A stretch of DNA of 64,000 nt from the NCBI RefSeq assembly GCF_019130065.1, contig NZ_JAHSPG010000002.1, positions 124,001 to 188,000 of the forward strand, read 5' to 3'. The DNA is from Pinibacter aurantiacus (GTDB taxonomy: Bacteria > Bacteroidota > Bacteroidia > Chitinophagales > Chitinophagaceae). A program made the translations under genes and the position numbers. Under the pieces are notes generated by a model. The model saw nothing but the letters and a program-made list of their open reading frames with translations. It ran no database searches and was not told the origin of the DNA. Of this stretch, positions 1 through 9,899 are shown piece after piece. Position 1 is the first letter of the stretch. Each line of letters begins with the position of its first letter.

Positions 1-584
1 GCAATTTTCTCCGCCCACCGCGCATACTCTTTGCCGGAAGGATGCAAACCATCCGCAGCAACAAGGGAGAGATCATCGCACATTTTTCTTGTGCCTTCTG
101 TTATGTCGATAAATGTGATGTTGTGTTTGGCGGCAATAGCTTTTTTCGCAGCGTTGAAAATGTCGATTTCTTTTTTTATTGCAAGAATGTCGCGACCCTC
201 TGCAAATGGCGTTGCGCCCCAATCGGGAATGGACACTACAATTACTTTTTCTGTTTTATTGGCGGCGAAATGGATGGCCTTCTTCAAGAGAAACTCAAAG
301 TCGTTTTCAAATTCTGCCAGTGGCAATTGGCGGTATTGATTGTTTACACCGATCAGCAGCGTTACAAAATCGTATTTATCCGAAAATGTTGTATGCAAGG
401 TATGTTCTGCAAGTTCGAAAGTTGTCCAGCCTGTTTTCGCCACGATCTCCGGCGCGTGGACAGAGAGACCTTTTTTGCGAAGCAGTTGCACAAGTTGATA
501 GGGAAAGCTTTCATAAATGGGAATGCCTTCGCCAATTGTGTATGAATCGCCAAGAGCCAGGTAGGAGAAATGATGTTGTGCCAT
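1..584 (-). CDS. SGNH/GDSL-type hydrolase (lipase/esterase-like), C-terminus beyond window
   Basis: This reading frame starts at the ATG at 584 and runs off the left edge with no stop (194 codons seen). It shows the SGNH hydrolase blocks in order: block I with the nucleophile serine (LALGDSYTIGEG, near residue 11), block III (GVNNQYR, near residue 95), and block V with the catalytic Asp and His (DGLHPSG, near residue 183). The family hydrolyses esters of lipids, polysaccharides or other acyl groups. No signal peptide is visible, so a cytoplasmic enzyme is likely. The substrate cannot be told from sequence. Only a few residues should be missing, because block V is normally near the C-terminus. 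Confidence 0.85.
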   Translation of the reverse strand, partial: MAQHHFSYLALGDSYTIGEGIPIYESFPYQLVQLLRKKGLSVHAPEIVAKTGWTTFELAEHTLHTTFSDKYDFVTLLIGVNNQYRQLPLAEFENDFEFLLKKAIHFAANKTEKVIVVSIPDWGATPFAEGRDILAIKKEIDIFNAAKKAIAAKHNITFIDITEGTRKMCDDLSLVAADGLHPSGKEYARWAEKI

Positions 585-624
585 TTGTCAAAGTAAAAAA
601 TAAAAAATAGAAATTCAAAAGCTC

Positions 625-675
625 TGCGAGGCTTGTAGCCTCGCAGTTCCATTCTGTTGCCTCTGGCAACGGAAT
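625..675. repeat. Intergenic double hairpin, GCTCTGC-AGGCT family
   Basis: Two adjacent inverted repeats: arms around TGCGAGGCT/AGCCTCGCA at 625-645 and GTTGCC/GGCAAC at 656-670. A diverged, longer relative of the same family lies at 51865-51977. It sits between two minus-strand genes and could act as a processing or termination signal. Function unknown. Confidence 0.6.
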
Positions 676-747
676 CTATGAGGCAATGGAATAATTCTTG
701 AAAGATTAGCCAATCAATCTTTCAAACCCCAACCCATAACTCAAAAC

Positions 748-2022
748 TTATTTGAAGTTTTTCAGGATTTCATAAAACCTATACACGTCTGCAAACGAGC
801 AATACATTGGCGCAGGAGCTACGCGTATAACACCCGGTTCACGATAGTCAACAATAATACCGTTGTTGTGCATTTCATCATGTATGCGGCGACCATCATG
901 TTTAAAGAACAACGAAAGCTGCGCCCCACGTTCATCAGAATTTTCTGGAGTGATTATTTCAAATGAAATGTTTGACAACTGTTTCAGCAAGAACTCAAGG
1001 TAGTTTGTAAGCGTAATACTTTTTTTGCGAAGGTTGTCGATGCCCGCCTCGTCAAACAATGCCAGTGACGCTTTCAGTGAAACCATGTTGAAAACCTGCG
1101 CGGTGCTGATATTCCAGCCAGATGCCAATGGTTTGGGAATGAAGCCTTTTTCCATTTTAAAGCGTGTCTTCTCATCATTGCCCCACCAGCCGCCTAAGCG
1201 AGGCGTGTCGATATTGTCTGCATGTTTTTCATGAACAAATAAACCTCCAGTGGCGCCGGGACCTGCATTTAAATATTTATAAGTGCACCATGCGGCAAAA
1301 TCTACATCCCAGTCATGCAGCGATAGCGGCACGTTACCCGCCACATGCGCAAGATCAAAACCCGCAATGGCGCCGACAGCATGAGCAGCGGCTGTAATGC
1401 TTTTCATATTGAACAGCTGACCGGTGTAATAGTTCATGCCACCAAACATCACCATTGCCAATTCATTCGCATTGTTTTTTATCGCCGATAAAATATCTTC
1501 TTCATGAAGTAGCTTTTCGCCGTCTCTTGGAGATATTTCAATAATAGCTTCGTCCGGAGAAAAGCCATTTAGTTTTACCAGCGTTTCAACGGCATATTGA
1601 TCAGATGGAAATGCGCCCGCTTCCATGATGATTTTAAAGCGTTGTTTTGTGGGTTTATAAAAGCTTTGCATCAGCAAATGAAGATTCACGGTGAGCGTAT
1701 TCATTGCCGTTACTTCATTGTTTTTCGCCCCGATCAGTTTGGCCATAGAGGGTGAAACATAATCCTGGTAATACAGCCACGGATTTTCGCCGCCAAAATA
1801 GCCGCCTACAGCGAGTTCACGCCAGCTTTTCAACTCTGTTTCTATCGCTGCAGACACAGACTTCGGTTGTAGTCCTAGTGAGTTGCCACAGAAATAAATT
1901 ACATCGTTGCCATTGTGTTGAGGAAAAAAGAAGGATTGTTTGAAAGCCTTTAAAGAGTCTGCATTGTCCATCATGGCAGCAAAAGCCGCAGTCGCCTGGA
2001 ATTGTTCGGTTGTTTGGTTCAC
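748..2022 (-). CDS. kynU: Kynureninase
   Basis: PLP-dependent hydrolase of the kynurenine pathway, converting L-kynurenine to anthranilate plus alanine (or 3-hydroxykynurenine to 3-hydroxyanthranilate). The fold-type I landmarks are present: the FCGNSLGLQPK motif near the N-terminus, the aspartate in the FDLAH motif, the PLP-binding lysine in CTYKYLNAGPG, and the GGWWG motif. Length of about 425 residues is normal. The open frame extends to an ATG at 2064, but those first residues are encoded by an intergenic repeat (see 2045-2112). I therefore prefer the GTG at 2022, which places the N-terminus like other kynureninases. The 2064 ATG and an ATG at 1974 remain possible. No other tryptophan-degradation gene is adjacent. 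Confidence 0.93.
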   Translation of the reverse strand: MNQTTEQFQATAAFAAMMDNADSLKAFKQSFFFPQHNGNDVIYFCGNSLGLQPKSVSAAIETELKSWRELAVGGYFGGENPWLYYQDYVSPSMAKLIGAKNNEVTAMNTLTVNLHLLMQSFYKPTKQRFKIIMEAGAFPSDQYAVETLVKLNGFSPDEAIIEISPRDGEKLLHEEDILSAIKNNANELAMVMFGGMNYYTGQLFNMKSITAAAHAVGAIAGFDLAHVAGNVPLSLHDWDVDFAAWCTYKYLNAGPGATGGLFVHEKHADNIDTPRLGGWWGNDEKTRFKMEKGFIPKPLASGWNISTAQVFNMVSLKASLALFDEAGIDNLRKKSITLTNYLEFLLKQLSNISFEIITPENSDERGAQLSLFFKHDGRRIHDEMHNNGIIVDYREPGVIRVAPAPMYCSFADVYRFYEILKNFK

Positions 2023-2044
2023 CGGTTTAAATTTTTGATTGATA

Positions 2045-2112
2045 AGCCCAACGCTTAACGCCAAATGCTAAACGCTGATTCTTGCGTTAAGCGTTAGGCC
2101 TTGGGCGTTAGG
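2045..2112. repeat. Intergenic inverted repeat of the GCGTTAGGC family
   Basis: Imperfect palindrome made of variants of GCGTTAAGCGTTAGGC and its complement. Further copies lie at 2281-2312 and 10139-10217. This copy overlaps the first codons of the longest kynU reading frame, which makes that start doubtful. The stretch 2113-2280 between copies holds no credible gene. Confidence 0.65.
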
Positions 2113-2280
2113 CTGTTTAATGAATTATAGCAATACAAAAATTTCAAAGCAGAATAAACCGCTTTTGTTTTTTGCTTGCTCTCATGTTTTAATTAAACCA
2201 AATATAAGGAAATAGCGCCGACACAGATACGCCACGCGGCATCGGCTTAGCAGCATATCTGCGCCAAGGCGCGGAAGCTT

Positions 2281-2312
2281 TGGGCGTTAGGCGTTGAGCG
2301 CTAAGCATTCTG
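2281..2312. repeat. Partial copy of the GCGTTAGGC intergenic repeat
   Basis: Contains GGCGTTAGGCGTTGAGCGC and GCTAAGC motifs shared with 2045-2112 and 10139-10217. It lies between kynU and the carB terminator. No function is visible. Confidence 0.5.
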
Positions 2313-2324
2313 GGTTGGGCATAA

Positions 2325-2353
2325 AAAAGCCGCTCGTTAAAAGAGCGGCTTCT
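2325..2353 (-). terminator. Rho-independent terminator of carB
   Basis: Nine-base stem AAGCCGCTC/GAGCGGCTT with a seven-base loop, followed on the minus strand by a run of T. It lies 27 bases past the carB stop codon. Confidence 0.85.
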
Positions 2354-2379
2354 ATTTCTACCTTTTGAATTTTTACTTT

Positions 2380-5205
2380 TTACTTACTCAAATACATGCT
2401 TCTGTCTTTGTAAAGCTGTCTGAAGTAAGGATCTTTCAAATCTTTAATAAAGCGGATCGCTTCACCGGTGCTCTTCATTTCCGGGCCTAACTCTTTGTTT
2501 ACACCCGGGAATTTATTAAAGCTGAACACTGGTTCTTTGATCGCAAAACCTTTCAGTTTCTTTTCGAATTTGAAATCTGTCAGCTTGTTGGCACCCAACA
2601 TTATTTTGGTAGCCACATTCAGGTAAGGAATTTGGTATGCCTTTGCAATGAAAGGTGTAGTACGTGATGCACGAGGGTTCGCCTCTATCACAAATACTTT
2701 GTTGTCTTTAATTGCAAACTGAATGTTGATCAAACCTTTGATGTTAAGCGCTCTCGCGATTTTTTCGGAGTAATGCTCCATTGTAGTAACAATCATTGGA
2801 GAAAGGTTGAACGCCGGTAATACCGCGTTACTATCTCCACTGTGGATACCAGCAGGCTCAATGTGCTCCATCACGCCCATTACGTGGAAGTTTTCGCCAT
2901 CGAAGATCGCATCTACCTCCGCTTCCTGGCAACGGTCAAGGAAGTGGTCGATCAGGATCTTGTTACCCGGAATGTGTTTCAGCAAACTGATCACCGCTTT
3001 TTCAACTTCTTCATCGTTGATCACGATTCTCATTCTTTGTCCTCCCAATACATAGCTTGGACGAACCAACACAGGATAACCAACTTTATTTGCCACAGCT
3101 ACCGCTTCATCTACATTGTAGGCGGTGCCATATTGTGGATAAGGAATCTCAAGATCTTTCAGCATATCGCTAAAACGACCGCGGTCCTCGGCGATATCCA
3201 TGTTGTCGAAAGAAGTACCGATGATCTTGATGCCTTTTTCAGTCAATTTTTCAGACAATTTCAAAGCCGTTTGTCCACCCAGCTGAACGATTACACCTTC
3301 TGGTTTTTCATGCTCGATGATTTCCCAAAGGTTCTCCCAATAAACAGGCTCGAAGTATAATTTATCTGCAATGTCGAAATCTGTAGAAACGGTTTCAGGG
3401 TTACAGTTTACCATAATGGCTTCGTAACCGCACTCTTTAATTGCCAGCAAACCGTGTACGCAGCAGTAGTCAAACTCAATACCCTGGCCAATTCTGTTTG
3501 GACCTGAACCAAGTACCACGATCTTTTTCTTATCGCTTACTTTGCTTTCGCTTGCTCCGCCGTTTTCAAATGTAGAGTAGAAGTAAGGAGTTTTCGCTTC
3601 AAACTCAGCGCTACAAGTGTCCACCATTTTGAACACGCGGGTAATGCCGTTTTTCTTTCTTATTTCATAAACCTCATCTTCTGTACCGTCGTTCATGATG
3701 CGGCAGATCTGCTCATCACTGAAGCCGTTGAATTTTGCTTCGCGCAAAAGTTCGAGTGGAAGTGTAGCCAGTTTATATTTCGCGATCTTTTTCTCGATGA
3801 TACAGATCTTCTCGATTTCGTAAATGAACCAACGGTCGATACCATGTGATGCTTTTGAAATGGTGTTTACGCTTACGCCTAGCATCAACGCATCTTTAAT
3901 ACGGAAAATGCGGTCCCATTTCGGCGTTTTCAGGTATTCGATCAGTTCTTCCGCGTGCATTTGGCTTTTGCCGTAGTAGCCAAGACCTACTGCATTGTTC
4001 TCAAGGCTCTGACAAGCTTTTTGAACTGCTTCAGTAAAGCTTCTGCCGATGGCCATTACCTCACCTACGCTTTTCATTTGCAGGCCAAGTGTGTCTTTCG
4101 CGCCTTTGAACTTATCGAAGTTCCAGCGGGGGATCTTAACGATAACGTAGTCCAAAGCCGGCTCGAAGTATGCGGAAGTAGTTTTTGTGATTTGATTTTC
4201 CAGTTCATCCAAAGTGTAGCCAATCGCCAGTTTTGCAGCAATTTTAGCGATAGGATAACCTGTAGCTTTAGAAGCGAGTGCAGAAGAACGGCTCACACGA
4301 GGGTTGATTTCGATGGCGATGATCTCTTCTGTTTCGGGATTCATGGCAAACTGAACGTTACAACCACCTGCGAAGTTGCCCAGGTCGCGCATCATCATGA
4401 TGGCAGTGTTACGCATCAACTGGAAGGCTGTATCGCTAAGCGTCATTGCAGGAGCCACTGTAATGGAATCTCCCGTGTGAACGCCCATTGGGTCGAAGTT
4501 TTCAACGGTACATATAATTACCACGTTGTCGTTTGCATCGCGAAGCAGTTCCAGCTCGAATTCTTTCCAGCCCAAAACAGCCTGCTCTACAAGTACTTCA
4601 TGTATTGGAGATGCTTGCAAACCGCGGTTAAGCGCTTCGTCAAGATCATCTTTATCGTGAACGAAACCGCCACCGGTTCCACCCAAAGTGAAGGAAGGGC
4701 GGATTACAAGCGGGAAGCCGATTTCCTGCGCAAATTCTTTTCCTTCAAGGAAAGAGTTCGCAGTTTTAGCAGTTGCTACGTTTACGCCCAGTCTGATCAT
4801 CCACTGGCGGAACAACTCACGGTCCTCTGCTTTATCAATTGCTTTAATGTCTACACCGATCAGGCGCACGTTGAATTTCTCCCACAAACCAAGATCTTCC
4901 ACCTCTTTACAAAGGTTAAGTGCAGTTTGTCCGCCCATGGTAGGCAACACTGCGTCTATCTGGTTCTCCTCGAGAATTTGTTCAATGCTTTCTGCGGTAA
5001 GAGGCAACAGGTAAACTTTGTCGGCCATCATCGGATCCGTCATAATGGTAGCGGGGTTGCTGTTGATCAGGATAACTTTTATCCCTTCTTCTCTCAAACT
5101 GCGGGCAGCCTGAGTACCAGAATAATCAAACTCACACGCTTGACCAATAATAATAGGACCTGAACCGATAATAAGTACTGACTTGATAGATGTATCTTTT
5201 GGCAT
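2380..5205 (-). CDS. carB: Carbamoyl-phosphate synthase large subunit, form without the allosteric domain
   Basis: Makes carbamoyl phosphate from glutamine-derived ammonia, bicarbonate and two ATP for pyrimidine and arginine synthesis, working with CarA. Two tandem ATP-grasp halves are visible: [21 protein letters not shown] opens the first and [20 protein letters not shown] the second (around residue 555). The protein stops at about 941 residues, shortly after the [20 protein letters not shown] motif, so the C-terminal MGS-like domain (about 130 residues in E. coli, binding UMP and ornithine) is absent. Short CarB proteins are, as I recall, usual in Bacteroidetes. The start at 5205 gives the standard MPK N-terminus. 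A longer frame to 5229 would begin inside a promoter element. No carA lies in the window. Confidence 0.96.
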   Translation of the reverse strand: MPKDTSIKSVLIIGSGPIIIGQACEFDYSGTQAARSLREEGIKVILINSNPATIMTDPMMADKVYLLPLTAESIEQILEENQIDAVLPTMGGQTALNLCKEVEDLGLWEKFNVRLIGVDIKAIDKAEDRELFRQWMIRLGVNVATAKTANSFLEGKEFAQEIGFPLVIRPSFTLGGTGGGFVHDKDDLDEALNRGLQASPIHEVLVEQAVLGWKEFELELLRDANDNVVIICTVENFDPMGVHTGDSITVAPAMTLSDTAFQLMRNTAIMMMRDLGNFAGGCNVQFAMNPETEEIIAIEINPRVSRSSALASKATGYPIAKIAAKLAIGYTLDELENQITKTTSAYFEPALDYVIVKIPRWNFDKFKGAKDTLGLQMKSVGEVMAIGRSFTEAVQKACQSLENNAVGLGYYGKSQMHAEELIEYLKTPKWDRIFRIKDALMLGVSVNTISKASHGIDRWFIYEIEKICIIEKKIAKYKLATLPLELLREAKFNGFSDEQICRIMNDGTEDEVYEIRKKNGITRVFKMVDTCSAEFEAKTPYFYSTFENGGASESKVSDKKKIVVLGSGPNRIGQGIEFDYCCVHGLLAIKECGYEAIMVNCNPETVSTDFDIADKLYFEPVYWENLWEIIEHEKPEGVIVQLGGQTALKLSEKLTEKGIKIIGTSFDNMDIAEDRGRFSDMLKDLEIPYPQYGTAYNVDEAVAVANKVGYPVLVRPSYVLGGQRMRIVINDEEVEKAVISLLKHIPGNKILIDHFLDRCQEAEVDAIFDGENFHVMGVMEHIEPAGIHSGDSNAVLPAFNLSPMIVTTMEHYSEKIARALNIKGLINIQFAIKDNKVFVIEANPRASRTTPFIAKAYQIPYLNVATKIMLGANKLTDFKFEKKLKGFAIKEPVFSFNKFPGVNKELGPEMKSTGEAIRFIKDLKDPYFRQLYKDRSMYLSK

Positions 5206-5226
5206 GGTAGGAAAAAATAAATTGCG

Positions 5227-5234
5227 CAAAAGTA
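5227..5234 (-). promoter_or_regulatory. Bacteroidetes -7 element upstream of carB
   Basis: TACTTTTG on the minus strand matches the TAnnTTTG consensus and ends 22 bases before the chosen carB start codon. No good TTG element is visible 19-21 bases further upstream. Confidence 0.45.
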
Positions 5235-5360
5235 CGATGACGAAAGTTATAATTGGCGATAAATAAATTTTTTTTTCACCGGAACGGTCATAAAAGAGTC
5301 ATAGTCAGCGTTTCACGCATTTATGATTATTTCTTTAAGCTTTCTCAAGAGAGAATGGGA

Positions 5361-5479
5361 CGCAGATTTTCATGATTGTCATGGTTTATCATGATTTTGG
5401 TCTTGAGACTTGAGTCGACCTTTGAACTTTGAACCTCAATATAAATCGTCACTAATCATGACAATCATGAAAATCTGCG
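5361..5479. repeat. 119-bp intergenic element with perfect 23-bp terminal inverted repeats
   Basis: The arm at 5361-5383 (beginning CGCAGATTTTCATGATTG) is repeated in exact inverted form at 5457-5479. It lies between carB and the outer-membrane protein gene. No ORF is inside. Apart from this element and the carB -7 box, the stretch 5206-5488 shows nothing else. Confidence 0.75.
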
Positions 5480-5488
5480 TTCCATTTC

Positions 5489-6016
5489 CTAAAAGCGCAG
5501 TCCCACTTTAACTGCCAGTCTGTTAAAATTATAGTTATAAGTGTCTACAGTGTGGTTCCATGCATCTCCCCAGGAACGCTCTTTCTTAAAACTCTTATAG
5601 CTGTAGCCGGCACTCAAGAGTACTGCCTGTCTTTTATGAAAGTAAAAAGCATAGCCAACACCACCCTCAAAGCAGCCACCATTTTTGTAGTCATAAAATG
5701 CGTCCTTGTCATCCGCGTAAATGCTCACGCCTCCATCGAGGTATACGAAAGGCTTGTAGTTCGTTTGCCCAAACTCCTTTCTCACATCAAGAAAAACGGG
5801 CACCGTAAAATATTGATGAAAATCTACTCCGGCGCCCACACCGGCAAACCAACCTTTATAGCAGGCTCCATTGAGTGTTTGAAATGCAACTGTCGTAGCA
5901 CTTTGGTTTCCCAAAACGCCCACCTGGTTTATAGAGCTGAACTTGGCTTTGTTTTGCGCATTGGCAAATGATACACTGGCCAGCACACAAAACAATAAAA
6001 TGATTGTCGACTTCAT
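5489..6016 (-). CDS. Secreted small protein, probable outer-membrane beta-barrel
   Basis: 175 residues with a clear N-terminal signal peptide ending at FANAQ. The mature part alternates glycine/aromatic stretches (YKGWFAGVGAGVDF, GGCFEGGVGYAFYF, GYSYKSF) and ends in LAVKVGLRF, with a C-terminal aromatic residue as in outer-membrane barrel proteins of about eight strands. Its ATG overlaps the stop of the upstream gene by one base (TAATG), which implies translational coupling and a joint role with the LVIVD lipoprotein. I do not recognise a specific function. Confidence 0.75.
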   Translation of the reverse strand: MKSTIILLFCVLASVSFANAQNKAKFSSINQVGVLGNQSATTVAFQTLNGACYKGWFAGVGAGVDFHQYFTVPVFLDVRKEFGQTNYKPFVYLDGGVSIYADDKDAFYDYKNGGCFEGGVGYAFYFHKRQAVLLSAGYSYKSFKKERSWGDAWNHTVDTYNYNFNRLAVKVGLRF

Positions 6017-7287
6017 TATTTCACGGATATTTTACTGAGCAATTTTAAATTGGACGGATTGCTGTAGTCGTATTGATAAAGCCCGTCTTTCGCAACAACC
6101 AATGCTACTTTATTATTGGCAATGACATCGTAGGTTTCAATGCCGGAAATGGTTTGTTGTGATTCGATATTTACACCATCCGCAGTTTTATAAACCCGCA
6201 GTCCGTCCGGACCATCACAAATGAAAAGCAGATCGCCATCTTTTGAAAGGCCGCGGGGGTTGGTCATTAAATGGGTTTTCAGTAAAACCGGATTCTTGAG
6301 ATTTTCAATATTCAACACTTCGAGCTGGTTGGTGTAGCCTGCGCAGGTGTTGCCAGAGCGCAATGTTACATAGGCAAACTTGCTGTCTGCTATCACAGGA
6401 TCGCAACTGCGTACGTGCTCAAACTGGCCTTCCTGAACGGGATTGGCGGCGTTGTCAATATTGTAAATGAACATGCCGCTGGTAGAACCAATGAAGAGTT
6501 TGTTCTGGAAAGGAAAAATGGTTTCAACCGTCCTTTGAACGTCAATGGTTTTTTCAAATGAAGGTTGCTTTGGTGAAGAAAGATTAAATGCTTTTAATGA
6601 AGACTGGTGAACAGTATACAAGTGATCTTTTGCTAAAGCAAACCTCGCCGTGGATCCGCCAATGCCTGCAGGGGATGTTACTGTGCCCTGAGAAGCTGTG
6701 TAGGAATTGAGCGTGACTCCATCGAAGTACAAAATCAGGTTCTTGTTTTTTCCGCAATCAATATCAATAGTGGTATCTCTTTTTATCCAGTCAACAACAA
6801 CCGATTTTATATTCGATCCGCTGACCGGGTCGTACGAGTTGTAGTATCCGTATACGGGAAATATATTTTCAGTAAAAGTCAGTGCTTTCGCATCCAGAGG
6901 GTTGGTTATGTCTATTGTAACAAGGTCCGAGTAGGAATCTGCATACAGGATATTTCCTTTAACGGCCATGTCCACGTTGCCCGGAATGTCTATGAATGCT
7001 ACGTTCTGTGGAGACGATGGATTGGAGTTATCGTAAATGTGAATGCCTTTGTTTAAATCGTTCAGGAAAATGTATTTGCCATACAAATAGATCTTGCCGG
7101 GCAATTCTACATTTTTGGCAGGGTTGCTTTTCATTTCGGCCCTTACCTGTGCAGTGGTTTTATAAACAGGTACAAAATAAGTGTAGGATTTTGAACAGTT
7201 ATCTTTAAAGCAGCCGGGTAAAAGAAAGGTCAATAAGGTCCCTATGCCTACGACACAGGCACCTACAAGCAGCGTTTTCTTTTTCAT
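6016..7287 (-). CDS. LVIVD-repeat beta-propeller lipoprotein
   Basis: 423 residues. The N-terminus is a lipoprotein signal with lipobox LPGC (Cys 26), so the protein is membrane-anchored. The rest consists of propeller-like repeats of the LVIVD type (for example IYLYGKYIFLNDLNKGIHIYD, LVTIDITNPLDA, LFIGSTSGMFIYNIDN, LEVLNIENLKNPVLL). This family is common in Bacteroidetes surface proteins of unknown function. It is translationally coupled to the barrel protein downstream. Confidence 0.82.
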   Translation of the reverse strand: MKKKTLLVGACVVGIGTLLTFLLPGCFKDNCSKSYTYFVPVYKTTAQVRAEMKSNPAKNVELPGKIYLYGKYIFLNDLNKGIHIYDNSNPSSPQNVAFIDIPGNVDMAVKGNILYADSYSDLVTIDITNPLDAKALTFTENIFPVYGYYNSYDPVSGSNIKSVVVDWIKRDTTIDIDCGKNKNLILYFDGVTLNSYTASQGTVTSPAGIGGSTARFALAKDHLYTVHQSSLKAFNLSSPKQPSFEKTIDVQRTVETIFPFQNKLFIGSTSGMFIYNIDNAANPVQEGQFEHVRSCDPVIADSKFAYVTLRSGNTCAGYTNQLEVLNIENLKNPVLLKTHLMTNPRGLSKDGDLLFICDGPDGLRVYKTADGVNIESQQTISGIETYDVIANNKVALVVAKDGLYQYDYSNPSNLKLLSKISVK

Positions 7288-7354
7288 TATAGAGGGTTTT
7301 CATGCTCTGACACATAAAAAACTACCAGCGTTGCTTTCTTTTAACATTATTTAT

Positions 7355-7412
7355 GCTTCGACAAGCTCAGCATGACACCCTGAGTGCAATGTCAGGCTGA
7401 GCTTGTCGAAGC
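7355..7412. repeat. Intergenic palindrome, GCTTCGACAAGCTCAGC family
   Basis: Left arm 7355-7376 and right arm 7390-7412 are near-perfect inverted copies of GCTTCGACAAGCTCAGCNTGACA around a 13-base loop. It lies between two minus-strand genes. No function is visible. Confidence 0.7.
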
Positions 7413-7420
7413 CCAAATAA

Positions 7421-7447
7421 AAAGCCCCCGAAAAAATCGGGGGCATC
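7421..7447 (-). terminator. Rho-independent terminator
   Basis: Stem GCCCCCGA/TCGGGGGC followed on the minus strand by TTTTTATTT. It is placed 45 bases downstream of the small membrane protein gene at 7492-7707 and supports that gene being real. Confidence 0.8.
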
Positions 7448-7491
7448 AGGAAACGATCAATGTACTAAACTATTTATGAGACTGAATTCTA

Positions 7492-7707
7492 CTATGCTTT
7501 GTGGAATGCAGCCATTTCAATATCGTCCAGCAGCAACTTGCCTGCACGTTTCTCTTTCTTCAATTCTGACAAATGTTGTTTTTCGTCAGCGTCACTGACC
7601 CATTTAAAGATGAATTTCTGTTTCGCTTCATGTCCTTTAAACACACCAATTACTGATCCGATCACGATTGCCACGAGGATTACCAGGTTTTGTTTCATAC
7701 TTTTCAT
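7492..7707 (-). CDS. Small single-pass membrane protein
   Basis: 71 residues: an N-terminal membrane segment (LVILVAIVIGSVIGVF, roughly residues 8-23) and a lysine/glutamate-rich soluble tail. A strong terminator lies directly downstream. A 75-codon frame on the other strand overlaps almost fully. I prefer the minus strand because of the membrane segment and the terminator. Function unknown. Confidence 0.55.
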   Translation of the reverse strand: MKSMKQNLVILVAIVIGSVIGVFKGHEAKQKFIFKWVSDADEKQHLSELKKEKRAGKLLLDDIEMAAFHKA

Positions 7708-8075
7708 AACTCATCTTTTTAAATAGTTCAACAATATATATTAGACAACTTTTACGTTGAAAACGCTGTATCCGAATTATACAAAATGCATACCCGAATT
7801 AGGGTATTTTTGAAAAAACAGGAGCTATTAATCAGAGAGAACTAGATCTTTAACCTTTTTAAAACATTTTTAGTGACCAGGTGGAAAATCACTTAATGAT
7901 TAATACGGCATCAAGTAAAATGTCACCCTTATTTTTATCACAAATTTTTCATTTTTTAAAAATTTGCCTTTGGCTGCAGACTCAGTGTTCACGGTACTTC
8001 CAGGGCAATTAACAAGGGGGATGATTATAGGTGCGAAGTTTTATTTTATTTTTACGGATTATCATTTTAATAACA
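7708..8075. other. Intergenic region without recognisable gene
   Basis: AT-rich spacer between divergent genes. It should contain the promoters of both neighbours, but I see no good match to the TTG/TAnnTTTG promoter and no stable hairpin. Confidence 0.4.
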
Positions 8076-9797
8076 ATGAATTACAGCAAAAAGTTTTTAC
8101 TCACCACAATATTTTTTGGCATCGCAGGGCAGGCATTAGTCGCGCAAATCTTTACAACGAAAACATATCCCAAAGATTTTTTTAACAACCCGTTAAATAT
8201 ACCCATTAACCTTGCCGGAAATCTCGGAGAGCTTCGGCCAAACCATTACCACATGGGGCTTGACATTAAAACGCAGCAACGTGAAAACCTTCCGGTGCAT
8301 GCCGCTGCAGACGGTTACGTGTCACGCATCAAGATAGAGCCCGCGGGCTTTGGAAGAGCTATTTATATTAATCATCCCAATGGATATACAACAGTGTATT
8401 GCCACCTGAATGATTTCAATCCGCAGATTGAAGCCTGGGTAAAGCAACAACAATACAATCTCGAATCGTGGAAAGTTTTCCTCGATGTGCCTGCAAATCT
8501 GTTCGTTGTAAAAAAGGGAGATTTCATTGCATATAGCGGAAACACTGGTGGATCACAGGCTCCGCACGTGCATTTTGAAATTCGCAGAACAGCTGATGAT
8601 GTGAACGTAAACCCAATGTTGTTTGGGCTTCCCATTGCAGACAACACTTCGCCGGTGATAACAAGACTCGCCCTCTACAACAGGCTAACGAGCGTTTATG
8701 AGCAATCGCCCCGCATGCTGCCTATCAAGAAAATTGCAGGTGGATATGAGACAAGTCAGGATATTGTTACCGTAAGCAATGCAAAAGTCAGTTTTGCCGT
8801 TGGTACGTACGACACACAGTCCGGCTCCAGTAATCAGAACGGCGTTTTCCAGGGAGAACTTTATGATAATGACAAAGCCGTTATAGGTTTTGAAATGGAC
8901 AATATAAGTTATGATGACACGAGATACATCAATGCCCACGTAGATTACAAGATGAAGGCAAACGGCGGCCCTTATGTAGAGCATCTTAGCGAACTGCCCG
9001 GCTACATTCACTCTATATATAAAAAGGTAAGTGGTGATGGTGTGATTGACCTGAGTGATAAAGGGGTTCACAATATTAAGATCATTATTAAAGATGCCTA
9101 TGGCAACTCGTCTTTTGTACAAACCAAAGTACAGTGGAATGGAAGCGCTACGCCTGCATCTACTGCCGCCGGCAAAATGTTTTACCCGATGATGCTGGAT
9201 GTTTCTGAAAATCCTGAGTGCGAGTTTTATATGGGTGAAAGGTGCTTGTACGATTCTGTACATATTGCTTATAAGGCAAGCGCTGCTACTGCTCCGGCTG
9301 CGGTTTCTGCTATCCATACCATTGGTGCACCTTATATTCCTTTACAGGATGCAATGGTGGTGCGTATTAAGCCCGGCAAAACATTGTCGCCCGACGAACA
9401 GAGCAAGGTAGTAATGCAACGATTCGCGGGTTCTAAAAAAGAAGTGATGGCGGTAGAGTGGAACAATGGCTGGGCCGCTGCAAAGTTTAAAGATTTTGGA
9501 AGCTATCAATTGTTAGTAGACAATGAAGCGCCTGAAATTACTCCGGTTGGCTTTGCAAATGGAAGTAATGTCAGTCATTTGTCAAGGCTGGTGATTAGTG
9601 TGAAGGACAATTTCGGAAAATATAAAAACTTCCGCGCCGAGCTCGACGGCAAATGGCTACGATTCACGAATGACAAGGGGTTGAGCTTCATTTATAAAAT
9701 AGACGAGAAGTTTCTACCCGGCACACACACATTGAAGATATCAGTGGAAGATGAGGCGGGAAATAAGAGCGTGAAGGAGTTTAGCTTGACAAGATAA
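8076..9797 (+). CDS. M23 family metallopeptidase (LytM-type), secreted
   Basis: Zinc endopeptidase expected to cut peptidoglycan cross-bridges. From the chosen ATG the protein has 573 residues, with a signal peptide (FFGIAGQALVAQ, cleaved near residue 24). The zinc ligands are present: HxxxD in HMGLD (His 59, Asp 63) and HxH in APHVHFE (His 164, His 166). The catalytic domain is N-terminal. The remaining 380 residues look like beta-rich, Ig-like segments, including DNEAPEITPV and EAGNKSVKEF motifs near the end. The open frame starts at 8031, but only the ATG at 8076 puts the signal peptide at the N-terminus. Confidence 0.88.
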   Translation: MNYSKKFLLTTIFFGIAGQALVAQIFTTKTYPKDFFNNPLNIPINLAGNLGELRPNHYHMGLDIKTQQRENLPVHAAADGYVSRIKIEPAGFGRAIYINHPNGYTTVYCHLNDFNPQIEAWVKQQQYNLESWKVFLDVPANLFVVKKGDFIAYSGNTGGSQAPHVHFEIRRTADDVNVNPMLFGLPIADNTSPVITRLALYNRLTSVYEQSPRMLPIKKIAGGYETSQDIVTVSNAKVSFAVGTYDTQSGSSNQNGVFQGELYDNDKAVIGFEMDNISYDDTRYINAHVDYKMKANGGPYVEHLSELPGYIHSIYKKVSGDGVIDLSDKGVHNIKIIIKDAYGNSSFVQTKVQWNGSATPASTAAGKMFYPMMLDVSENPECEFYMGERCLYDSVHIAYKASAATAPAAVSAIHTIGAPYIPLQDAMVVRIKPGKTLSPDEQSKVVMQRFAGSKKEVMAVEWNNGWAAAKFKDFGSYQLLVDNEAPEITPVGFANGSNVSHLSRLVISVKDNFGKYKNFRAELDGKWLRFTNDKGLSFIYKIDEKFLPGTHTLKISVEDEAGNKSVKEFSLTR

Positions 9798-9798
9798 A

Positions 9799-9893
9799 TT
9801 GAATAACTGAGTAACTGAATAACTGAATGTTTACGTTTAACAGGCTTTTCTGACTTTAAGCTTTCTGTTATTCGGTTTATTCAATTATTCAGC
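9799..9893. repeat. GAATAACTGAATAACTGA intergenic inverted repeat
   Basis: Short tandem units of (GA)ATAACTGA at 9799-9827 face inverted units (TTATTCGG, ATTATTCAG) at 9867-9893. It sits between two convergent genes, the place for a bidirectional terminator. A related half-element lies at 51792-51825. Confidence 0.55.
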
Positions 9894-9899
9894 TCTGCC

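Noticed and set aside
3955-5163. 402-codon frame on the plus strand
   Set aside because: Antisense to carB in full; no recognisable protein features; carB codon structure explains it.
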